DNA from: Enterococcus raffinosus
GTDB taxonomy: Bacteria; Bacillota; Bacilli; Lactobacillales; Enterococcaceae
DNA: 64,000 nucleotides
Direction: 5' to 3'
Assembly: GCF_001886185.1 (NCBI RefSeq)
Contig: NZ_JXLA01000006.1
Span: 1-64,000, forward strand
Positions 28,203 to 37,010 of this stretch are shown in pieces. Numbering within the stretch: the stretch's first letter is position 1; every line of letters starts with the position of its first letter. Under the pieces are notes generated by a model. The model saw only the letters and a program-made list of their open reading frames with translations, was not told the DNA's origin and made no database searches. The position numbers and the translations under genes are program-made.

Positions 28203-28853
28203 ATGAGTGATGCTTTTTCATGGATTAATTTGCGTTTCCTTTTAGACGGGCTGTGGGTAACGATCCAAGTTTCTGTTGTTTCAATCATTTTCAGCATGAT
28301 TCTCGGAGGAATCGCTGGGACCGTTCGTTACAGTGATATTCCTATTCTTTCAAAAGCCTTAGGAATAGTTGTGGATATTATTCGAAACTTGCCGTTGTTG
28401 CTGATTATATTTTTCACTTATTTTGCATTACCGCAGATCGGTATTAAACTGAATATTTTCTGGGCAGCCGTTGCAGCTTTGACAATTTTCGAATCGGCGA
28501 TGTTATCTGAAATTTTTCGTGCAGGACTTAATGCTGTGCCTAGCGGTCAGACAGAAGCGGGGATGTCTTCTGGTTTGACGTATGTGCAAACTTTGACGAT
28601 GATTGTCATGCCGCAAGCATTTAAATCAATGTTGCCAGCAATTTTAAGTCAATTGATTTCTTTAATCAAAGATACATCACTAGCGGTTATCATTTCATTA
28701 CCGGAATTGACTCATAATGCAAAAATCATTTATGGACAAAATACTAATTACGTTATTCCAATGTTTATTGCCATGACAGCAATGTATTTTGTTGTTTGTT
28801 ACTTATTGTCTCTTCTTTCTAACTTTTTAGAGGCAAGTAAATACAATTATTAA
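28203..28853 (+). CDS. Amino acid ABC transporter permease 2
   Basis: 216 residues, same family as the preceding permease, with its own EAA loop TEAGMSSGLTYVQTLTMIVMPQAFKSMLPA (about 119-148). Two distinct permeases plus one ATPase and one lipoprotein match the GluABCD/GlnQHMP layout. Good AAGGAAGGGG site. Ended by the hairpin at 28866-28905. Confidence 0.92.
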   Translation: MSDAFSWINLRFLLDGLWVTIQVSVVSIIFSMILGGIAGTVRYSDIPILSKALGIVVDIIRNLPLLLIIFFTYFALPQIGIKLNIFWAAVAALTIFESAMLSEIFRAGLNAVPSGQTEAGMSSGLTYVQTLTMIVMPQAFKSMLPAILSQLISLIKDTSLAVIISLPELTHNAKIIYGQNTNYVIPMFIAMTAMYFVVCYLLSLLSNFLEASKYNY

Positions 28854-28863
28854 TTTAGAAATG

Positions 28864-28906
28864 CCAAAAAGCGAAGATCTGTCTAAACAGTGATCTTCGC
28901 TTTTTA
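28864..28906. terminator. Terminator of the ABC transporter operon
   Basis: Stem AAAAAGCGAAGATC / GATCTTCGCTTTTT; usable from both strands. Confidence 0.88.
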
Positions 28907-28963
28907 TCGTTCTGATAAATTAAGTCAATCTTCACAATCATTGGTTTGCTTGGTGAATGAAAC

Positions 28964-29194
28964 TTATTCCTTCTCTTTTTCTGTTTCTCGTTCAGTTTCC
29001 TTCATCGCTGGATCTTCATAGACAGCACCGGCTTGAGTTTTTCCAAGCTTTTCCAGGATACCGGGTTCATGCTCATCTGACGCATCATTTTTTCTTTTCT
29101 CAGTATTATTTTCGGTTGCTTTAATCGCCGGATCTTGATTACGATCCCCAGCAGAAACTTTACCCAAGTTTTCCATAAGTTCTTTTTTATCCAT
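28964..29194 (-). CDS. Small charged protein with an internal duplication (76 aa)
   Basis: Starts MDKKELMENLGK with GGCGGGGAT upstream. Very hydrophilic, no cysteine, no membrane segment. Two copies of a unit of about 30 residues are visible: LMENLGKVSAGDRNQDPAIK and ILEKLGKTQAGAVYEDPAMK, each followed by ATEnnTEK / ETErETEK. The pattern L-x-x-L-G-K-x-x-A-G-x5-D-P-A is repeated exactly in spacing. I do not recognise a named family. Monocistronic between the transporter operon and murI. Confidence 0.6.
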   Translation of the reverse strand: MDKKELMENLGKVSAGDRNQDPAIKATENNTEKRKNDASDEHEPGILEKLGKTQAGAVYEDPAMKETERETEKEKE

Positions 29195-29337
29195 TTTTAT
29201 CCCCGCCTCTCTTATATATAAGTTTAGCACCGATTGTTTTTCATTCAAAAGAAAACGCTTTTTGCCAAGTAGGTTCTAGGGCTTGAAATATTTCGTCAAA
29301 AAGTGGAAAATAAGGTGATACTTTGAACTAGATTGGG

Positions 29338-30159
29338 ATGAGCGTTTTGTCAAATGAAAGACCGATTGGCTTCATTGATTCTGGCGTTGGTGGTTTGACT
29401 GTAGTCAAAGAAGCAATGCGCCAGTTGCCAAATGAAGAAATTTTATATCTTGGAGATACGGCACGTTGTCCGTATGGTCCTCGACCAGCTGAGCAAGTCA
29501 TTGAATTTACCTGGCAGATGACTCGTTTTTTATTGAAAAAAAATATAAAAATGCTAGTAATCGCTTGTAATACAGCGACGGCAGTAGCTTTGGAAGAAAT
29601 TAAAAGAACCGTAGATATTCCCGTAATCGGTGTTATACAGCCAGGATCTCGCGCAGCGTTAAAGGCAAGCGAAAATGGGCGCGTGGGAATTATCGGAACC
29701 ATTGGAACAGTAAAAAGTGGTTCTTATAAACACGAACTACAGGAAAAAGCTCCTGATACTTATGTTTCTAGTTTAGCATGCCCAAAATTTGTACCGATTG
29801 TTGAAAGTAATCAATTTAATAGCTCGGTAGCGAAAAAAATTGTTTCTCAAACATTAACTCCTTTGAAAAAGGAAAAGTTGGATACTTTGATTCTAGGGTG
29901 TACCCATTATCCATTGTTACGTCCAATCATTCAAAATGTAATCGGGCAGAACGTAACGTTGATTGACTCAGGTGCAGAAACTGTTAATGATGTGAGTACA
30001 TTATTGGACTATTTCAATTTAAATAACTATGAACAGTCTGAAACGAAAACACGGAAATTTTATACGACAGGTTCTCCAAAAATGTTTAAGGATATTGCAG
30101 GGGAATGGTTAAATATTACGAATTTAGATGTGACTCATATAAATCTAGGAGGAGAATAA
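29338..30159 (+). CDS. murI: Glutamate racemase
   Basis: 273 residues. Makes D-glutamate for peptidoglycan. Both catalytic cysteines are present: Cys in IACNTATA (about 78) and Cys in LGCTHYPLL (about 188), together with the N-terminal [11 protein letters not shown] substrate loop and the PYGPR motif. The ATG at 29338 has a poor ribosome site (GATTGGG); a TTG nine nt later in frame is an alternative start. First gene of a run murI, rph-rdgB, phosphodiesterase, all tightly packed. Confidence 0.93.
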   Translation: MSVLSNERPIGFIDSGVGGLTVVKEAMRQLPNEEILYLGDTARCPYGPRPAEQVIEFTWQMTRFLLKKNIKMLVIACNTATAVALEEIKRTVDIPVIGVIQPGSRAALKASENGRVGIIGTIGTVKSGSYKHELQEKAPDTYVSSLACPKFVPIVESNQFNSSVAKKIVSQTLTPLKKEKLDTLILGCTHYPLLRPIIQNVIGQNVTLIDSGAETVNDVSTLLDYFNLNNYEQSETKTRKFYTTGSPKMFKDIAGEWLNITNLDVTHINLGGE

Positions 30160-30160
30160 T

Positions 30161-31498
30161 TTGCGACATGATGGAAGAACGGTTCAGCAATTGCGACCGA
30201 TAAAAATTGAAACAAGCGTTTTTAAGCATCCAGAGGGGTCCGTTGTTATTTCATTCGGGGACACAAAAGTGATCTGTTCAGCAACCCTAGAAGAATCTGT
30301 GCCACCATTTTTAAGAGGGAGCGAGACTGGATGGGTAACAGCAGAGTACAGCATGCTGCCTAGAGCAACTAATACTCGAAATCGACGTGAAAGTGCCAAA
30401 GGAAAACTATCTGGACGAACAATGGAAATCCAACGTCTCATTGGTCGATCTTTACGGGCAGTGATCGATTTGGAAAAATTGGGTGAACGAAGCATCATTG
30501 TAGATTGCGACGTCATTCAGGCAGATGGTGGAACTAGAACAGCCAGTATCACTGGTGGATTTGTCGCCTTACGTTTGGCGATCAACAAGTTATTAGCTAG
30601 TGGAGAGTTAACAGAAGATCCAATTAAGGAACATTTAGCAGCAATTAGCGTTGGAATACTACCTGACGGAACAGTCGTGACAGATTTAGATTATCAAGAA
30701 GATTCTTCAGCAGCTGTTGATATGAATCTAGTCATGACGGAATCTGGACGCTTTGTAGAAATACAAGGTACTGGGGAAGAGGCGACATTTGATGACGACG
30801 AACTGAATGCCTTGATTTTACATGGAAAAGCGGGTATTGAGGATTTGATTGCTTATCAAAAAGAAGCACTTTTTTCTGAAGTTAAAACAGAAGAGAAGAC
30901 TATCGTTATCGCCACTCGCAATCCAGGAAAAGCCAAGGAATTTTCAGCCTTGTTCGCAAAAGAGGGGTATCAAACAAAAACACTTTTAGATTACCCAGAA
31001 TTGCCTGATGTTGAAGAAACAGGGAAAACATTTGAAGAAAATGCACGGTTAAAAGCAGAAACGATTGCCCAACTATTACAGCAGCCTGTTCTGGCCGATG
31101 ACTCTGGTTTGGTTGTTGATGCATTAAACGGGATGCCTGGAATTTTTTCTGCTCGATTTGCCGGAGAACAAAAAAGTGATGCGGCTAACAATGCTAAATT
31201 ATTGCATGAGTTAACTGATGTATCAGATGACAAAAGAACTGCCCATTTCCACTGCACGCTGGTTTTTGCTGCTCCCCAAAAGGAGAGTTTAGTAGTTGAA
31301 GCTGATTGGAATGGACGTATTGGTCGAATCCCCCAAGGAGACAATGGTTTTGGTTACGATCCGTTATTTATTGTGCCGGAATATGGAAAGACTTCTGCGG
31401 AATTATCAAGTGAAGAAAAAAATGAGATGAGTCATCGCGGAATGGCGGTCAAACAGCTGGAAAAAGTTTGGAAAGATTGGTTGGAGGAAAATAAATGA
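30161..31498 (+). CDS. rph: RNase PH fused to XTP/dITP pyrophosphatase (RdgB/Ham1)
   Basis: 445 residues in two domains. Residues about 1-240 are RNase PH ([54 protein letters not shown]), which trims tRNA 3' ends using phosphate. From about 246 an RdgB/Ham1 domain follows ([51 protein letters not shown]), which removes ITP and XTP from the pool. TTG start at 30161 with GGAGGAG, 1 nt after murI. In many bacteria the two enzymes are separate neighbours; here they are one chain. Confidence 0.94.
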   Translation: MRHDGRTVQQLRPIKIETSVFKHPEGSVVISFGDTKVICSATLEESVPPFLRGSETGWVTAEYSMLPRATNTRNRRESAKGKLSGRTMEIQRLIGRSLRAVIDLEKLGERSIIVDCDVIQADGGTRTASITGGFVALRLAINKLLASGELTEDPIKEHLAAISVGILPDGTVVTDLDYQEDSSAAVDMNLVMTESGRFVEIQGTGEEATFDDDELNALILHGKAGIEDLIAYQKEALFSEVKTEEKTIVIATRNPGKAKEFSALFAKEGYQTKTLLDYPELPDVEETGKTFEENARLKAETIAQLLQQPVLADDSGLVVDALNGMPGIFSARFAGEQKSDAANNAKLLHELTDVSDDKRTAHFHCTLVFAAPQKESLVVEADWNGRIGRIPQGDNGFGYDPLFIVPEYGKTSAELSSEEKNEMSHRGMAVKQLEKVWKDWLEENK

Positions 31499-32007
31499 AG
31501 TATTTAGTTGTCAGCGATAATCATGGAGATCGTAATATTTTAGTGGAAATTGTCAATCGCTATGTTGGAATGGTTGATCAAATGTTTCATTGTGGTGATT
31601 CGGAATTAAAAGCTAATGATGAATTGTGGCAGCATTTTACTGTTGTTACGGGGAATTGCGATTATGATCCTGCATATAAGAAAGAACAAATCCTTTCTAT
31701 CGGCGATGACGTTATCTATATGACCCATGGTCATTTATCAAATGTACGTTTTGGATTAACCACGCTTGCGTTGCAAGCGCAGGAAGCTGGAGCAAATATC
31801 GCTTTGTTTGGTCATATTCATCAAGCTGTAGCTGAGCTTGATAATCATATATTATTTTTAAATCCTGGTAGTATTTCTCAACCGCGCGGCCCTATACAAA
31901 TTCCTAGCTATGCGATTATTGATAGTGAGAAAGACGGTTATTCTATACAATTTTATAATCGCGCGCATCAACCGATAGAGGAGTTAGTGGCTAATTTTGA
32001 ACGTTAG
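31495..32007 (+). CDS. YfcE/MJ0936-family metallophosphodiesterase
   Basis: 170 residues with the calcineurin-like metal motifs: D-x-H in VVSDNHGD (about 6-12), GD in FHCGDSE, GNCD (about 59-62), MTHGH and LFGHIH (about 77-108). It probably hydrolyses phosphodiesters; the physiological substrate is unknown. Its ATG overlaps the stop of the rph-rdgB gene (ATGA), so it is translated with it. A conserved trio in lactic acid bacteria. Confidence 0.9.
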   Translation: MKYLVVSDNHGDRNILVEIVNRYVGMVDQMFHCGDSELKANDELWQHFTVVTGNCDYDPAYKKEQILSIGDDVIYMTHGHLSNVRFGLTTLALQAQEAGANIALFGHIHQAVAELDNHILFLNPGSISQPRGPIQIPSYAIIDSEKDGYSIQFYNRAHQPIEELVANFER

Positions 32008-32098
32008 TTCCTAATTTTTATTAAATATTTGGGTAAACAACGCTTTCTTTTTATCGATAAGGTAAAATAAAGTGAAGATATTAGAACGGAGGCGCCAT

Positions 32099-32581
32099 AT
32101 GATTAGTCCCGCGATTGAACAATTAATGAGAGAACACGAGGAAACCATGATGATTCCCGCGGAGAATGTTGCTAATGTAATGAAGGAACATCCTTTAGAA
32201 CATGCACTATTACTGTTGTCTCAAGCTGGTTATTCAACTATTCCGGTTTTAGACAAAGAGGATCATTTTGTTGGTTTATTGAGTTTGAATGATATTGTAA
32301 AAAAAATGTTGGGAATCGATGGTATTGATACATCCAATTTAGAAGAATTAACGGTAGCTGATGTGATGAAAACAGACGTGTCTGTGATGAGACCAGACGC
32401 TGAGTTAGAAGACGTTTTACATCTTCTAGTAGATTCATCTTTTCTCCCTGTTTTAGACCAAGAGGGTGTCTTTTGTGGGATTGTTACTCGCAGAGAGATA
32501 TTAAAGGCAGTGAACTATACATTTCATTCGTTTGAACGAAAAAATCCGGAAGCTAAGATTATTATTCATGCAAATTCATAA
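32099..32581 (+). CDS. cbpB: CBS-pair protein CbpB (DarB/YkuL type), likely c-di-AMP sensor
   Basis: 160 residues, two CBS motifs (about 15-70 and 82-140) with no other domain. It resembles Listeria CbpB and B. subtilis DarB (YkuL), which bind cyclic di-AMP and, when free of it, stimulate the (p)ppGpp synthetase Rel and pyruvate carboxylase. The motifs VDSSFLPVLDQEG and GYSTIPVLDKEDHFVG match the nucleotide-binding strands. The assignment rests on size, layout and recognised sequence style. Start ATG at 32099 with GGAGG. Followed by its own terminator. Confidence 0.85.
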   Translation: MISPAIEQLMREHEETMMIPAENVANVMKEHPLEHALLLLSQAGYSTIPVLDKEDHFVGLLSLNDIVKKMLGIDGIDTSNLEELTVADVMKTDVSVMRPDAELEDVLHLLVDSSFLPVLDQEGVFCGIVTRREILKAVNYTFHSFERKNPEAKIIIHANS

Positions 32582-32585
32582 AGCG

Positions 32586-32614
32586 ACAGGACCTGTAAAA
32601 AGGTCCTTTTTTAT
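32586..32614 (+). terminator. Terminator of cbpB
   Basis: Stem AGGACCT / AGGTCCT followed by T6. Confidence 0.8.
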
Positions 32615-32654
32615 TCGAATTATAGTAAGACCTAACTAGATAAGGACAGTTTTA

Positions 32655-32683
32655 TTGACAAAAATTGTTAAGCGTGGTAATTT
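32655..32683 (+). promoter_or_regulatory. Promoter of rpsN2
   Basis: Consensus TTGACA (32655-32660), 17-nt spacer, TAATTT (32678-32683). The Zur-like operator begins a few bases downstream of the expected start. Confidence 0.7.
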
Positions 32684-32695
32684 GTCATAGTGTTT

Positions 32696-32715
32696 AAACA
32701 GTAATGATTACGATT
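32696..32715 (+). promoter_or_regulatory. Zur-type operator
   Basis: AAACAGTAATGATTACGATT is an imperfect inverted repeat around TAATGATTA and agrees closely with the Firmicutes Zur box (core CGTAATNATTACG; read from the other strand AATCGTAATCATTACTG). It sits between promoter and ribosome site, suited to repression when zinc is plentiful. Confidence 0.8.
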
Positions 32716-32752
32716 AAGTTCAATGGATATAGTAAATAAAAAGGAGAAAGCA

Positions 32753-33022
32753 ATGGCAAAAAAATCTAAAGTTGTTAAAATGAAGAAGCAACAGACACTT
32801 ATAGAACAATATGCAGAACAACGTATGGCTTTAAAGGCGGCAGGTGATTACGAAGGATTAGCAAAGTTACCTCGAGATTCTAACCCTAATCGATTAAAGC
32901 GTCGCGATTTGATTGATGGACGACCAAGAGGGTATATGCGTAAATTTGGTATGTCTCGAATCAAATTCCGAGAACTGGCTCATAAAGGCCAAATCCCTGG
33001 TGTAAAAAAAGCTAGTTGGTAA
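32753..33022 (+). CDS. rpsN: Ribosomal protein bS14/uS14, zinc-independent (C-) paralogue
   Basis: 89 residues, [14 protein letters not shown] at the start, [34 protein letters not shown] at the end, which is diagnostic for S14. There is no cysteine, so it is the C- long form that does not need zinc, as opposed to the 61-residue zinc-ribbon form usually encoded in the ribosomal protein cluster. It stands alone with a Zur-type operator, so it presumably replaces the zinc form during zinc starvation. ATG follows AAAGGAGAAAGCA. Confidence 0.95.
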   Translation: MAKKSKVVKMKKQQTLIEQYAEQRMALKAAGDYEGLAKLPRDSNPNRLKRRDLIDGRPRGYMRKFGMSRIKFRELAHKGQIPGVKKASW

Positions 33023-33111
33023 AAAAGAAATAAACTAATAAAATCTCAGAGATTTCCCTTTCCGATTTTGTTAAACTGAAGATACTAAACAAAGCGGAAG
33101 GGAGAGATAGT

Positions 33112-33702
33112 ATGAAAACAGCATTATTTGTTTTGCTAGATCAATATGCCGATTGGGAAGGTGCCTATTTACTGAGTCTACTTAACCAGCGTGAGGATTG
33201 GCAAATAAAAACGGCTTCGAATTTACCAAAAGTAGAGTCAATTGGCGGTTTGCAAACAGTAATTGATTTGAATTTTTCAAAAATCGATCAAGTTTATGAT
33301 CTTTTAGTATTGATTGGCGGCAACTCTTGGAACATTCATAGCAAAGAGCTTTATCAAATCATTCAAAATCAAATGACACGCGGATTACCTGTAGCTGCAA
33401 TCTGCGGGGCAGTTGATTATTTGGCTCAGCATGGTTTTCTTGAGGGGTACAAGCACACTGGAAATGCACGTTTCTTGTGGCATGACTTTCCTAACTATCA
33501 AACTCCAGACAATTTTTATGAAAGACAAGCCGTTAGTGATCGTAACCTAGTCACAGCAAATGGAACAGCTTCGTTAGAGTTCACAGAATATGCACTTCAA
33601 TTGACCAGCGATAGTCTGATTCAAGCAAAAAAAGAAGTTGATTTATACCGTTTGGGTTATTATGGCTATCGTGACAAATATGGAAACCCATTTACTCAAT
33701 AA
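33112..33702 (+). CDS. DJ-1/PfpI-family protein
   Basis: 196 residues. The nucleophile elbow is AAICGAVDYLAQHG, with Cys at about 98, and the upstream acid is probably the Glu16 in DWEGAYLL. Members of this superfamily include glyoxalase III, deglycase-like and amidase enzymes; the subgroup here, with GGNSWNIHSKEL, is often annotated as a putative protease or amidotransferase-like protein without proof. Start after GGGAGAGATAGT. Single gene ending in a bidirectional hairpin. Confidence 0.85.
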   Translation: MKTALFVLLDQYADWEGAYLLSLLNQREDWQIKTASNLPKVESIGGLQTVIDLNFSKIDQVYDLLVLIGGNSWNIHSKELYQIIQNQMTRGLPVAAICGAVDYLAQHGFLEGYKHTGNARFLWHDFPNYQTPDNFYERQAVSDRNLVTANGTASLEFTEYALQLTSDSLIQAKKEVDLYRLGYYGYRDKYGNPFTQ

Positions 33703-33743
33703 AAACATCGACCTATGAAGTTAATCATGGGTCGATGTTTTTA
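33701..33743. terminator. Bidirectional terminator
   Basis: AAAAACATCGACC / GGTCGATGTTTTT between the convergent DJ-1 and MscS genes. Confidence 0.88.
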
Positions 33744-34655
33744 TTTTCCTATTGTTATTGGATTATTTGGAATCGTAAAACCATTCTGATTTAGAACTTT
33801 TACATAGGTGGTCAAAAATTCCTCTTGAAGCTTATATTGTTTTCCATTTGTGACATATAGAATCGTACGGATGGCGTAGTTGCTATTGCCTAAATCAACC
33901 ATACCAAAGAGTGTGGGTCCATCAAAGATCTCGTCTTTAAAATCTTTCGCAAGTTTTTGATTGGCTTTATCAATTAATTGACTGATTTTATCATATCCTT
34001 CATCTGGTTGAATACGAACATCCACTTTTACTTGCATATGAGCACGAGAAAGATTACTAATGGTAGTGATATTTCGATTAGGAACAAAGTGCACAGTACC
34101 GTCAGCCGCCTTCATTTGCAGCATTCGTATACCAACAGAGGTCACAGTTCCTTCTATATTAAGGTTCACCAAGCGAATATAATCTCCGACATCGATTTGC
34201 TGCTCCATTATTATGAAAAAACCAGTAATAATGTCGTTAGTGAAGCCTTGAGCACCTAAACCAATAGCGATGCCGGCAATTCCAGCTCCCGCTAATAATG
34301 AGCCCACCGGAATACCTAATGTATCTAAGATAGAATAGAGAAAGAAGAAAAATAATGTATAGGAGAAAACATTAAGTGTCAAAGTATGGATGGTTTCGAT
34401 CCTAGTTACATTGTCTGCGATTTTTTTCTTTTGTCGATCAAAGGACCGATTGATCAAAAAATTACCGATTTTTCGAATCAAGTAAAACAGAATAAGAACC
34501 GCTAAAATCGTCAGTCCTTTTTGAATCAAAATAGAAAATACGCGATCCCAATCAATTGCGTGCCAATATTTTTGCCATGCGGACAATTGCTCCGTTGCTT
34601 GATCAACAACATTTGTATTGCTAGAGTCGATTGTTTGTGTTGTAAATAAAAACAT
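33741..34655 (-). CDS. Small-conductance mechanosensitive channel (MscS family)
   Basis: About 304 residues. An N-terminal extracellular segment, then three membrane helices; the pore helix TM3 is the Gly/Ala-rich SLLAGAGIAGIAIGLGAQGFTNDIITGFFIIMEQ (about 135-168, shown in part), followed by the beta domain (VGDYIRLVNLNIEGTVTSVGIR) and a C-terminal alpha-beta domain. Opens on membrane tension to release osmolytes. ATG at 34655 is chosen for GAGGTGG upstream; an in-frame extension to 34739 has none. YkuT-like. Confidence 0.9.
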   Translation of the reverse strand: MFLFTTQTIDSSNTNVVDQATEQLSAWQKYWHAIDWDRVFSILIQKGLTILAVLILFYLIRKIGNFLINRSFDRQKKKIADNVTRIETIHTLTLNVFSYTLFFFFLYSILDTLGIPVGSLLAGAGIAGIAIGLGAQGFTNDIITGFFIIMEQQIDVGDYIRLVNLNIEGTVTSVGIRMLQMKAADGTVHFVPNRNITTISNLSRAHMQVKVDVRIQPDEGYDKISQLIDKANQKLAKDFKDEIFDGPTLFGMVDLGNSNYAIRTILYVTNGKQYKLQEEFLTTYVKVLNQNGFTIPNNPITIGK

Positions 34656-34808
34656 AAGCCACCTCAATAAAGTAATAAAAATAGTGTAACAATCTTTCTC
34701 TATTCTGTCGACTAAGGAAAAATCATAATTTCTTCCCAATTGAAAAAACTCATGACAACGATCAGAGAAAGTGATAGACTAACATTTAAATAAGAAGGGG
34801 ATGATAGA

Positions 34809-35822
34809 ATGGTGAATGTAAAATGGGAAGAATTGGGGTTTGATTATATTAAAACACCTTTCCGCTATATTTCTCGTTGGAAAAATGGTCAATGGGATGA
34901 GGGCGTATTAACTGAGGATAATACGATCACCATTAATGAAGGATCGACATGTCTCCATTACGGACAAGAATGTTTTGAAGGATTAAAGGCTTATCGGCGC
35001 AAAGATGGAAAAATCAATTTGTTCCGTCCAGACGAAAATTCAAAGCGGTTGAATAAGAGTGCGGAGCGTCTGCAAATGCCCGCTGTTCCAGAAGATAAAT
35101 TCATCGATGCAGTTAAGCAGGTTGTACGCGCCAATGAAGAATACGTTCCTCCATATGGAACTGGTGCAACATTGTATCTTCGTCCATATTTGATTGGAGT
35201 AGGCCCAAATATTGGGATCGTCCCAGCTCCAGAGTATTTATTTGGGGTATTTTGTATGCCAGTAGGACCTTACTTTAAAGGTGGGCTGACACCAAGTAAC
35301 TTTATTGTATCGGAATATGATCGTGCGGCACCATTTGGTACAGGGGCGGCTAAAGTCGGCGGCAATTATGCGGCAAGTCTACTACCTGGTCAAATCGCTC
35401 ATGATCGCAATTTTTCTGACTGTATTTATCTTGATCCTGCGACGCACACTAAGATAGAGGAAGTCGGATCGGCGAACTTTTTTGGAATTACTCGTGATAA
35501 TGAATTTATTACACCAAAATCACCATCAATCTTACCAAGTATTACCAAATATTCGTTGTTACATTTAGCTAAGGAACGTTTTGGATTAGAGGCTATCGAA
35601 GGAGACGTTCGTTTAGATGAATTGGACAAATTTACTGAAGCAGGTGCCTGTGGTACTGCGGCAATAATCGCACCAATAGCCGGAATTCAAAATGGCGATG
35701 ATTTCCATGTGTTCTATAGTGAGAAGGAAACAGGACCTGTGACGAAGAAATTATATGACGAACTTGTTGGTATACAGTTTGGAGATGTAGAAGCACCAGA
35801 AGGGTGGATTTTTGAAGTTTAG
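34809..35822 (+). CDS. ilvE: Branched-chain amino acid aminotransferase
   Basis: 337 residues, fold type IV PLP enzyme. The PLP lysine is in GTGAAKVGGNYAASLLPG (about residue 180). GQECFEGLKAYR near residue 60 and EEVGSANFFGI near 220 are typical of the eukaryote-like BCAT group. Interconverts Ile, Leu, Val and their keto acids with 2-oxoglutarate. Start ATG after AGAAGGGGATGAT. A 51-residue membrane peptide gene follows 18 nt later. No CodY or T-box motif was seen upstream. Confidence 0.95.
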   Translation: MVNVKWEELGFDYIKTPFRYISRWKNGQWDEGVLTEDNTITINEGSTCLHYGQECFEGLKAYRRKDGKINLFRPDENSKRLNKSAERLQMPAVPEDKFIDAVKQVVRANEEYVPPYGTGATLYLRPYLIGVGPNIGIVPAPEYLFGVFCMPVGPYFKGGLTPSNFIVSEYDRAAPFGTGAAKVGGNYAASLLPGQIAHDRNFSDCIYLDPATHTKIEEVGSANFFGITRDNEFITPKSPSILPSITKYSLLHLAKERFGLEAIEGDVRLDELDKFTEAGACGTAAIIAPIAGIQNGDDFHVFYSEKETGPVTKKLYDELVGIQFGDVEAPEGWIFEV

Positions 35823-35840
35823 TTTTCTGAAGGAGAAAGA

Positions 35841-35996
35841 ATGAATATTGTTTGGGTTGTTTTAGGGGTGTTGGTTTTCCTATTTTTTATTCTATGGTAT
35901 TGTCTGGCGCACATTCATTACTTAAGAAGTACGATTAAATCCCCAGTAAAGCGTCTCTTTTTTGCGATGTTGATGGGAATATTGGAAATATTTTAA
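35841..35996 (+). CDS. Small membrane peptide (51 aa)
   Basis: ATG at 35841 with a very good ribosome site (GAAGGAGAAAGA), 18 nt after ilvE. The product starts MNIVWVVLGVLVFLFFILWY, one long hydrophobic helix, followed by a basic stretch (HYLRSTIKSPVKR) and a second short hydrophobic end. The basic loop suggests an N-out, C-in helix. No family recognised. It ends just before the terminator at 36003, so it probably shares a transcript with ilvE. Confidence 0.6.
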   Translation: MNIVWVVLGVLVFLFFILWYCLAHIHYLRSTIKSPVKRLFFAMLMGILEIF

Positions 35997-36002
35997 CCTA
36001 AC

Positions 36003-36040
36003 AAAAAAGCTGTCCATTATGCATAATGGGCAGCTTTTTG
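36003..36040. terminator. Terminator after ilvE and the membrane peptide
   Basis: AAAAAGCTGTCCATTATG pairs with CATAATGGGCAGCTTTTT; nearly perfect 18-bp stem, T run on both strands. Confidence 0.88.
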
Positions 36041-36092
36041 TTAAGTCATGGAATAGAATTATCAGTTTTCAAAAACAATGAGTCGCAAGCTA

Positions 36093-36848
36093 TTAGCTTA
36101 GATGAACCCCTTTGTCAACGTAGATAACATCACCGATAATACCTGTAGCTAATGGGCTAAGTAAGAAAGCACAAGAATTTCCAACTTCTTCAATGGTTAC
36201 CGCAATTTTATCGGGCGTGCGTTCTTCAGATAAATTCAAAAGCGATTGATAGTCCTTTACACCTGTTACTGCTAAAGTTTTGATGGCTCCAGCAGATATC
36301 GCATTGACACGAATGTTTTTAGGTGCTAGCTCAGTCGCTAAATAACGAACTTCGGCTTCTAGAGCAGCTTTTGCAATTCCCATCATATTGTAATTAGGAA
36401 TAGAACGTTCAGATCCCATGTAAGTCATAGTCACGATGCTGCCGCCGTCAGTCATTAAAGGCGCCGCATATTTTGAAACCGCTAGTAAAGAGTATGCACT
36501 GATATCTTGTGCTAACTGGAAGCCGTCACGAGTAATCTCAGTTACATTTCCAGATAATTCTTCTTTGTTAGCGAAGGCGATAGAGTGCACCAATCCATCA
36601 ATTGAACCAAATTTTTCTTTGATAGAATCAAAGGCAGCTTCGATCTTTTCATCGCTAGCTACATCAAGCTCAAACATGTTGGCATCTTCACCAACTAACT
36701 TCACTAAATTTTTCTTCATGCGATCATTTTGATATGTGTAGATGATTTCTGCGCCTTGATCGGCGATAGCTTTTGCACATCCCCAAGCAATACTTTTTTT
36801 ATTGGCTACGCCTGTTACGATTATTTTCTTTCCAGATAAAATAGACAT
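36093..36848 (-). CDS. fabI: Enoyl-[ACP] reductase (NADH), FabI
   Basis: 251 residues, short-chain dehydrogenase fold. TGVANKKSIAWGCAKAI at the N-terminus is the FabI cofactor loop. The catalytic pair Tyr-x6-Lys is in YMGSERSIPNYNMMGIAKAALEAEVRYLA (Tyr at about 156, Lys at 163). Reduces the enoyl-ACP double bond in fatty acid elongation; target of triclosan. ATG at 36848 is chosen because MSILSGKKI is the family start. A FabT-type palindrome lies about 60 nt upstream. Divergent from a FabZ-like gene. Confidence 0.95.
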   Translation of the reverse strand: MSILSGKKIIVTGVANKKSIAWGCAKAIADQGAEIIYTYQNDRMKKNLVKLVGEDANMFELDVASDEKIEAAFDSIKEKFGSIDGLVHSIAFANKEELSGNVTEITRDGFQLAQDISAYSLLAVSKYAAPLMTDGGSIVTMTYMGSERSIPNYNMMGIAKAALEAEVRYLATELAPKNIRVNAISAGAIKTLAVTGVKDYQSLLNLSEERTPDKIAVTIEEVGNSCAFLLSPLATGIIGDVIYVDKGVHLS

Positions 36849-36908
36849 TAAATGACACACTCCTAAATAATATAAAAAATAATATGCTCTCATTATGTTG
36901 GAAAAAGC

Positions 36909-36921
36909 TTTGATTGTCAAA
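36909..36921. promoter_or_regulatory. FabT-like box, fabI side
   Basis: TTTGATTGTCAAA, an inverted repeat matching the FabT consensus (TTTGATNATCAAA) with one change. It lies 61 nt before the fabI start codon. Confidence 0.65.
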
Positions 36922-36974
36922 CTATTTTTTTGAATAATTGCATAGACCTTGATTAAACTGTAAGAATATGATAG

Positions 36975-36987
36975 TTTGATAATCAAA
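36975..36987. promoter_or_regulatory. FabT-like box, FabZ-like side
   Basis: TTTGATAATCAAA, an exact match to the FabT-type palindrome, 24 nt before the start of the FabZ-like gene and overlapping its probable -10. Confidence 0.75.
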
Positions 36988-37010
36988 TAAAATATTCATA
37001 GAGGTGCAAA

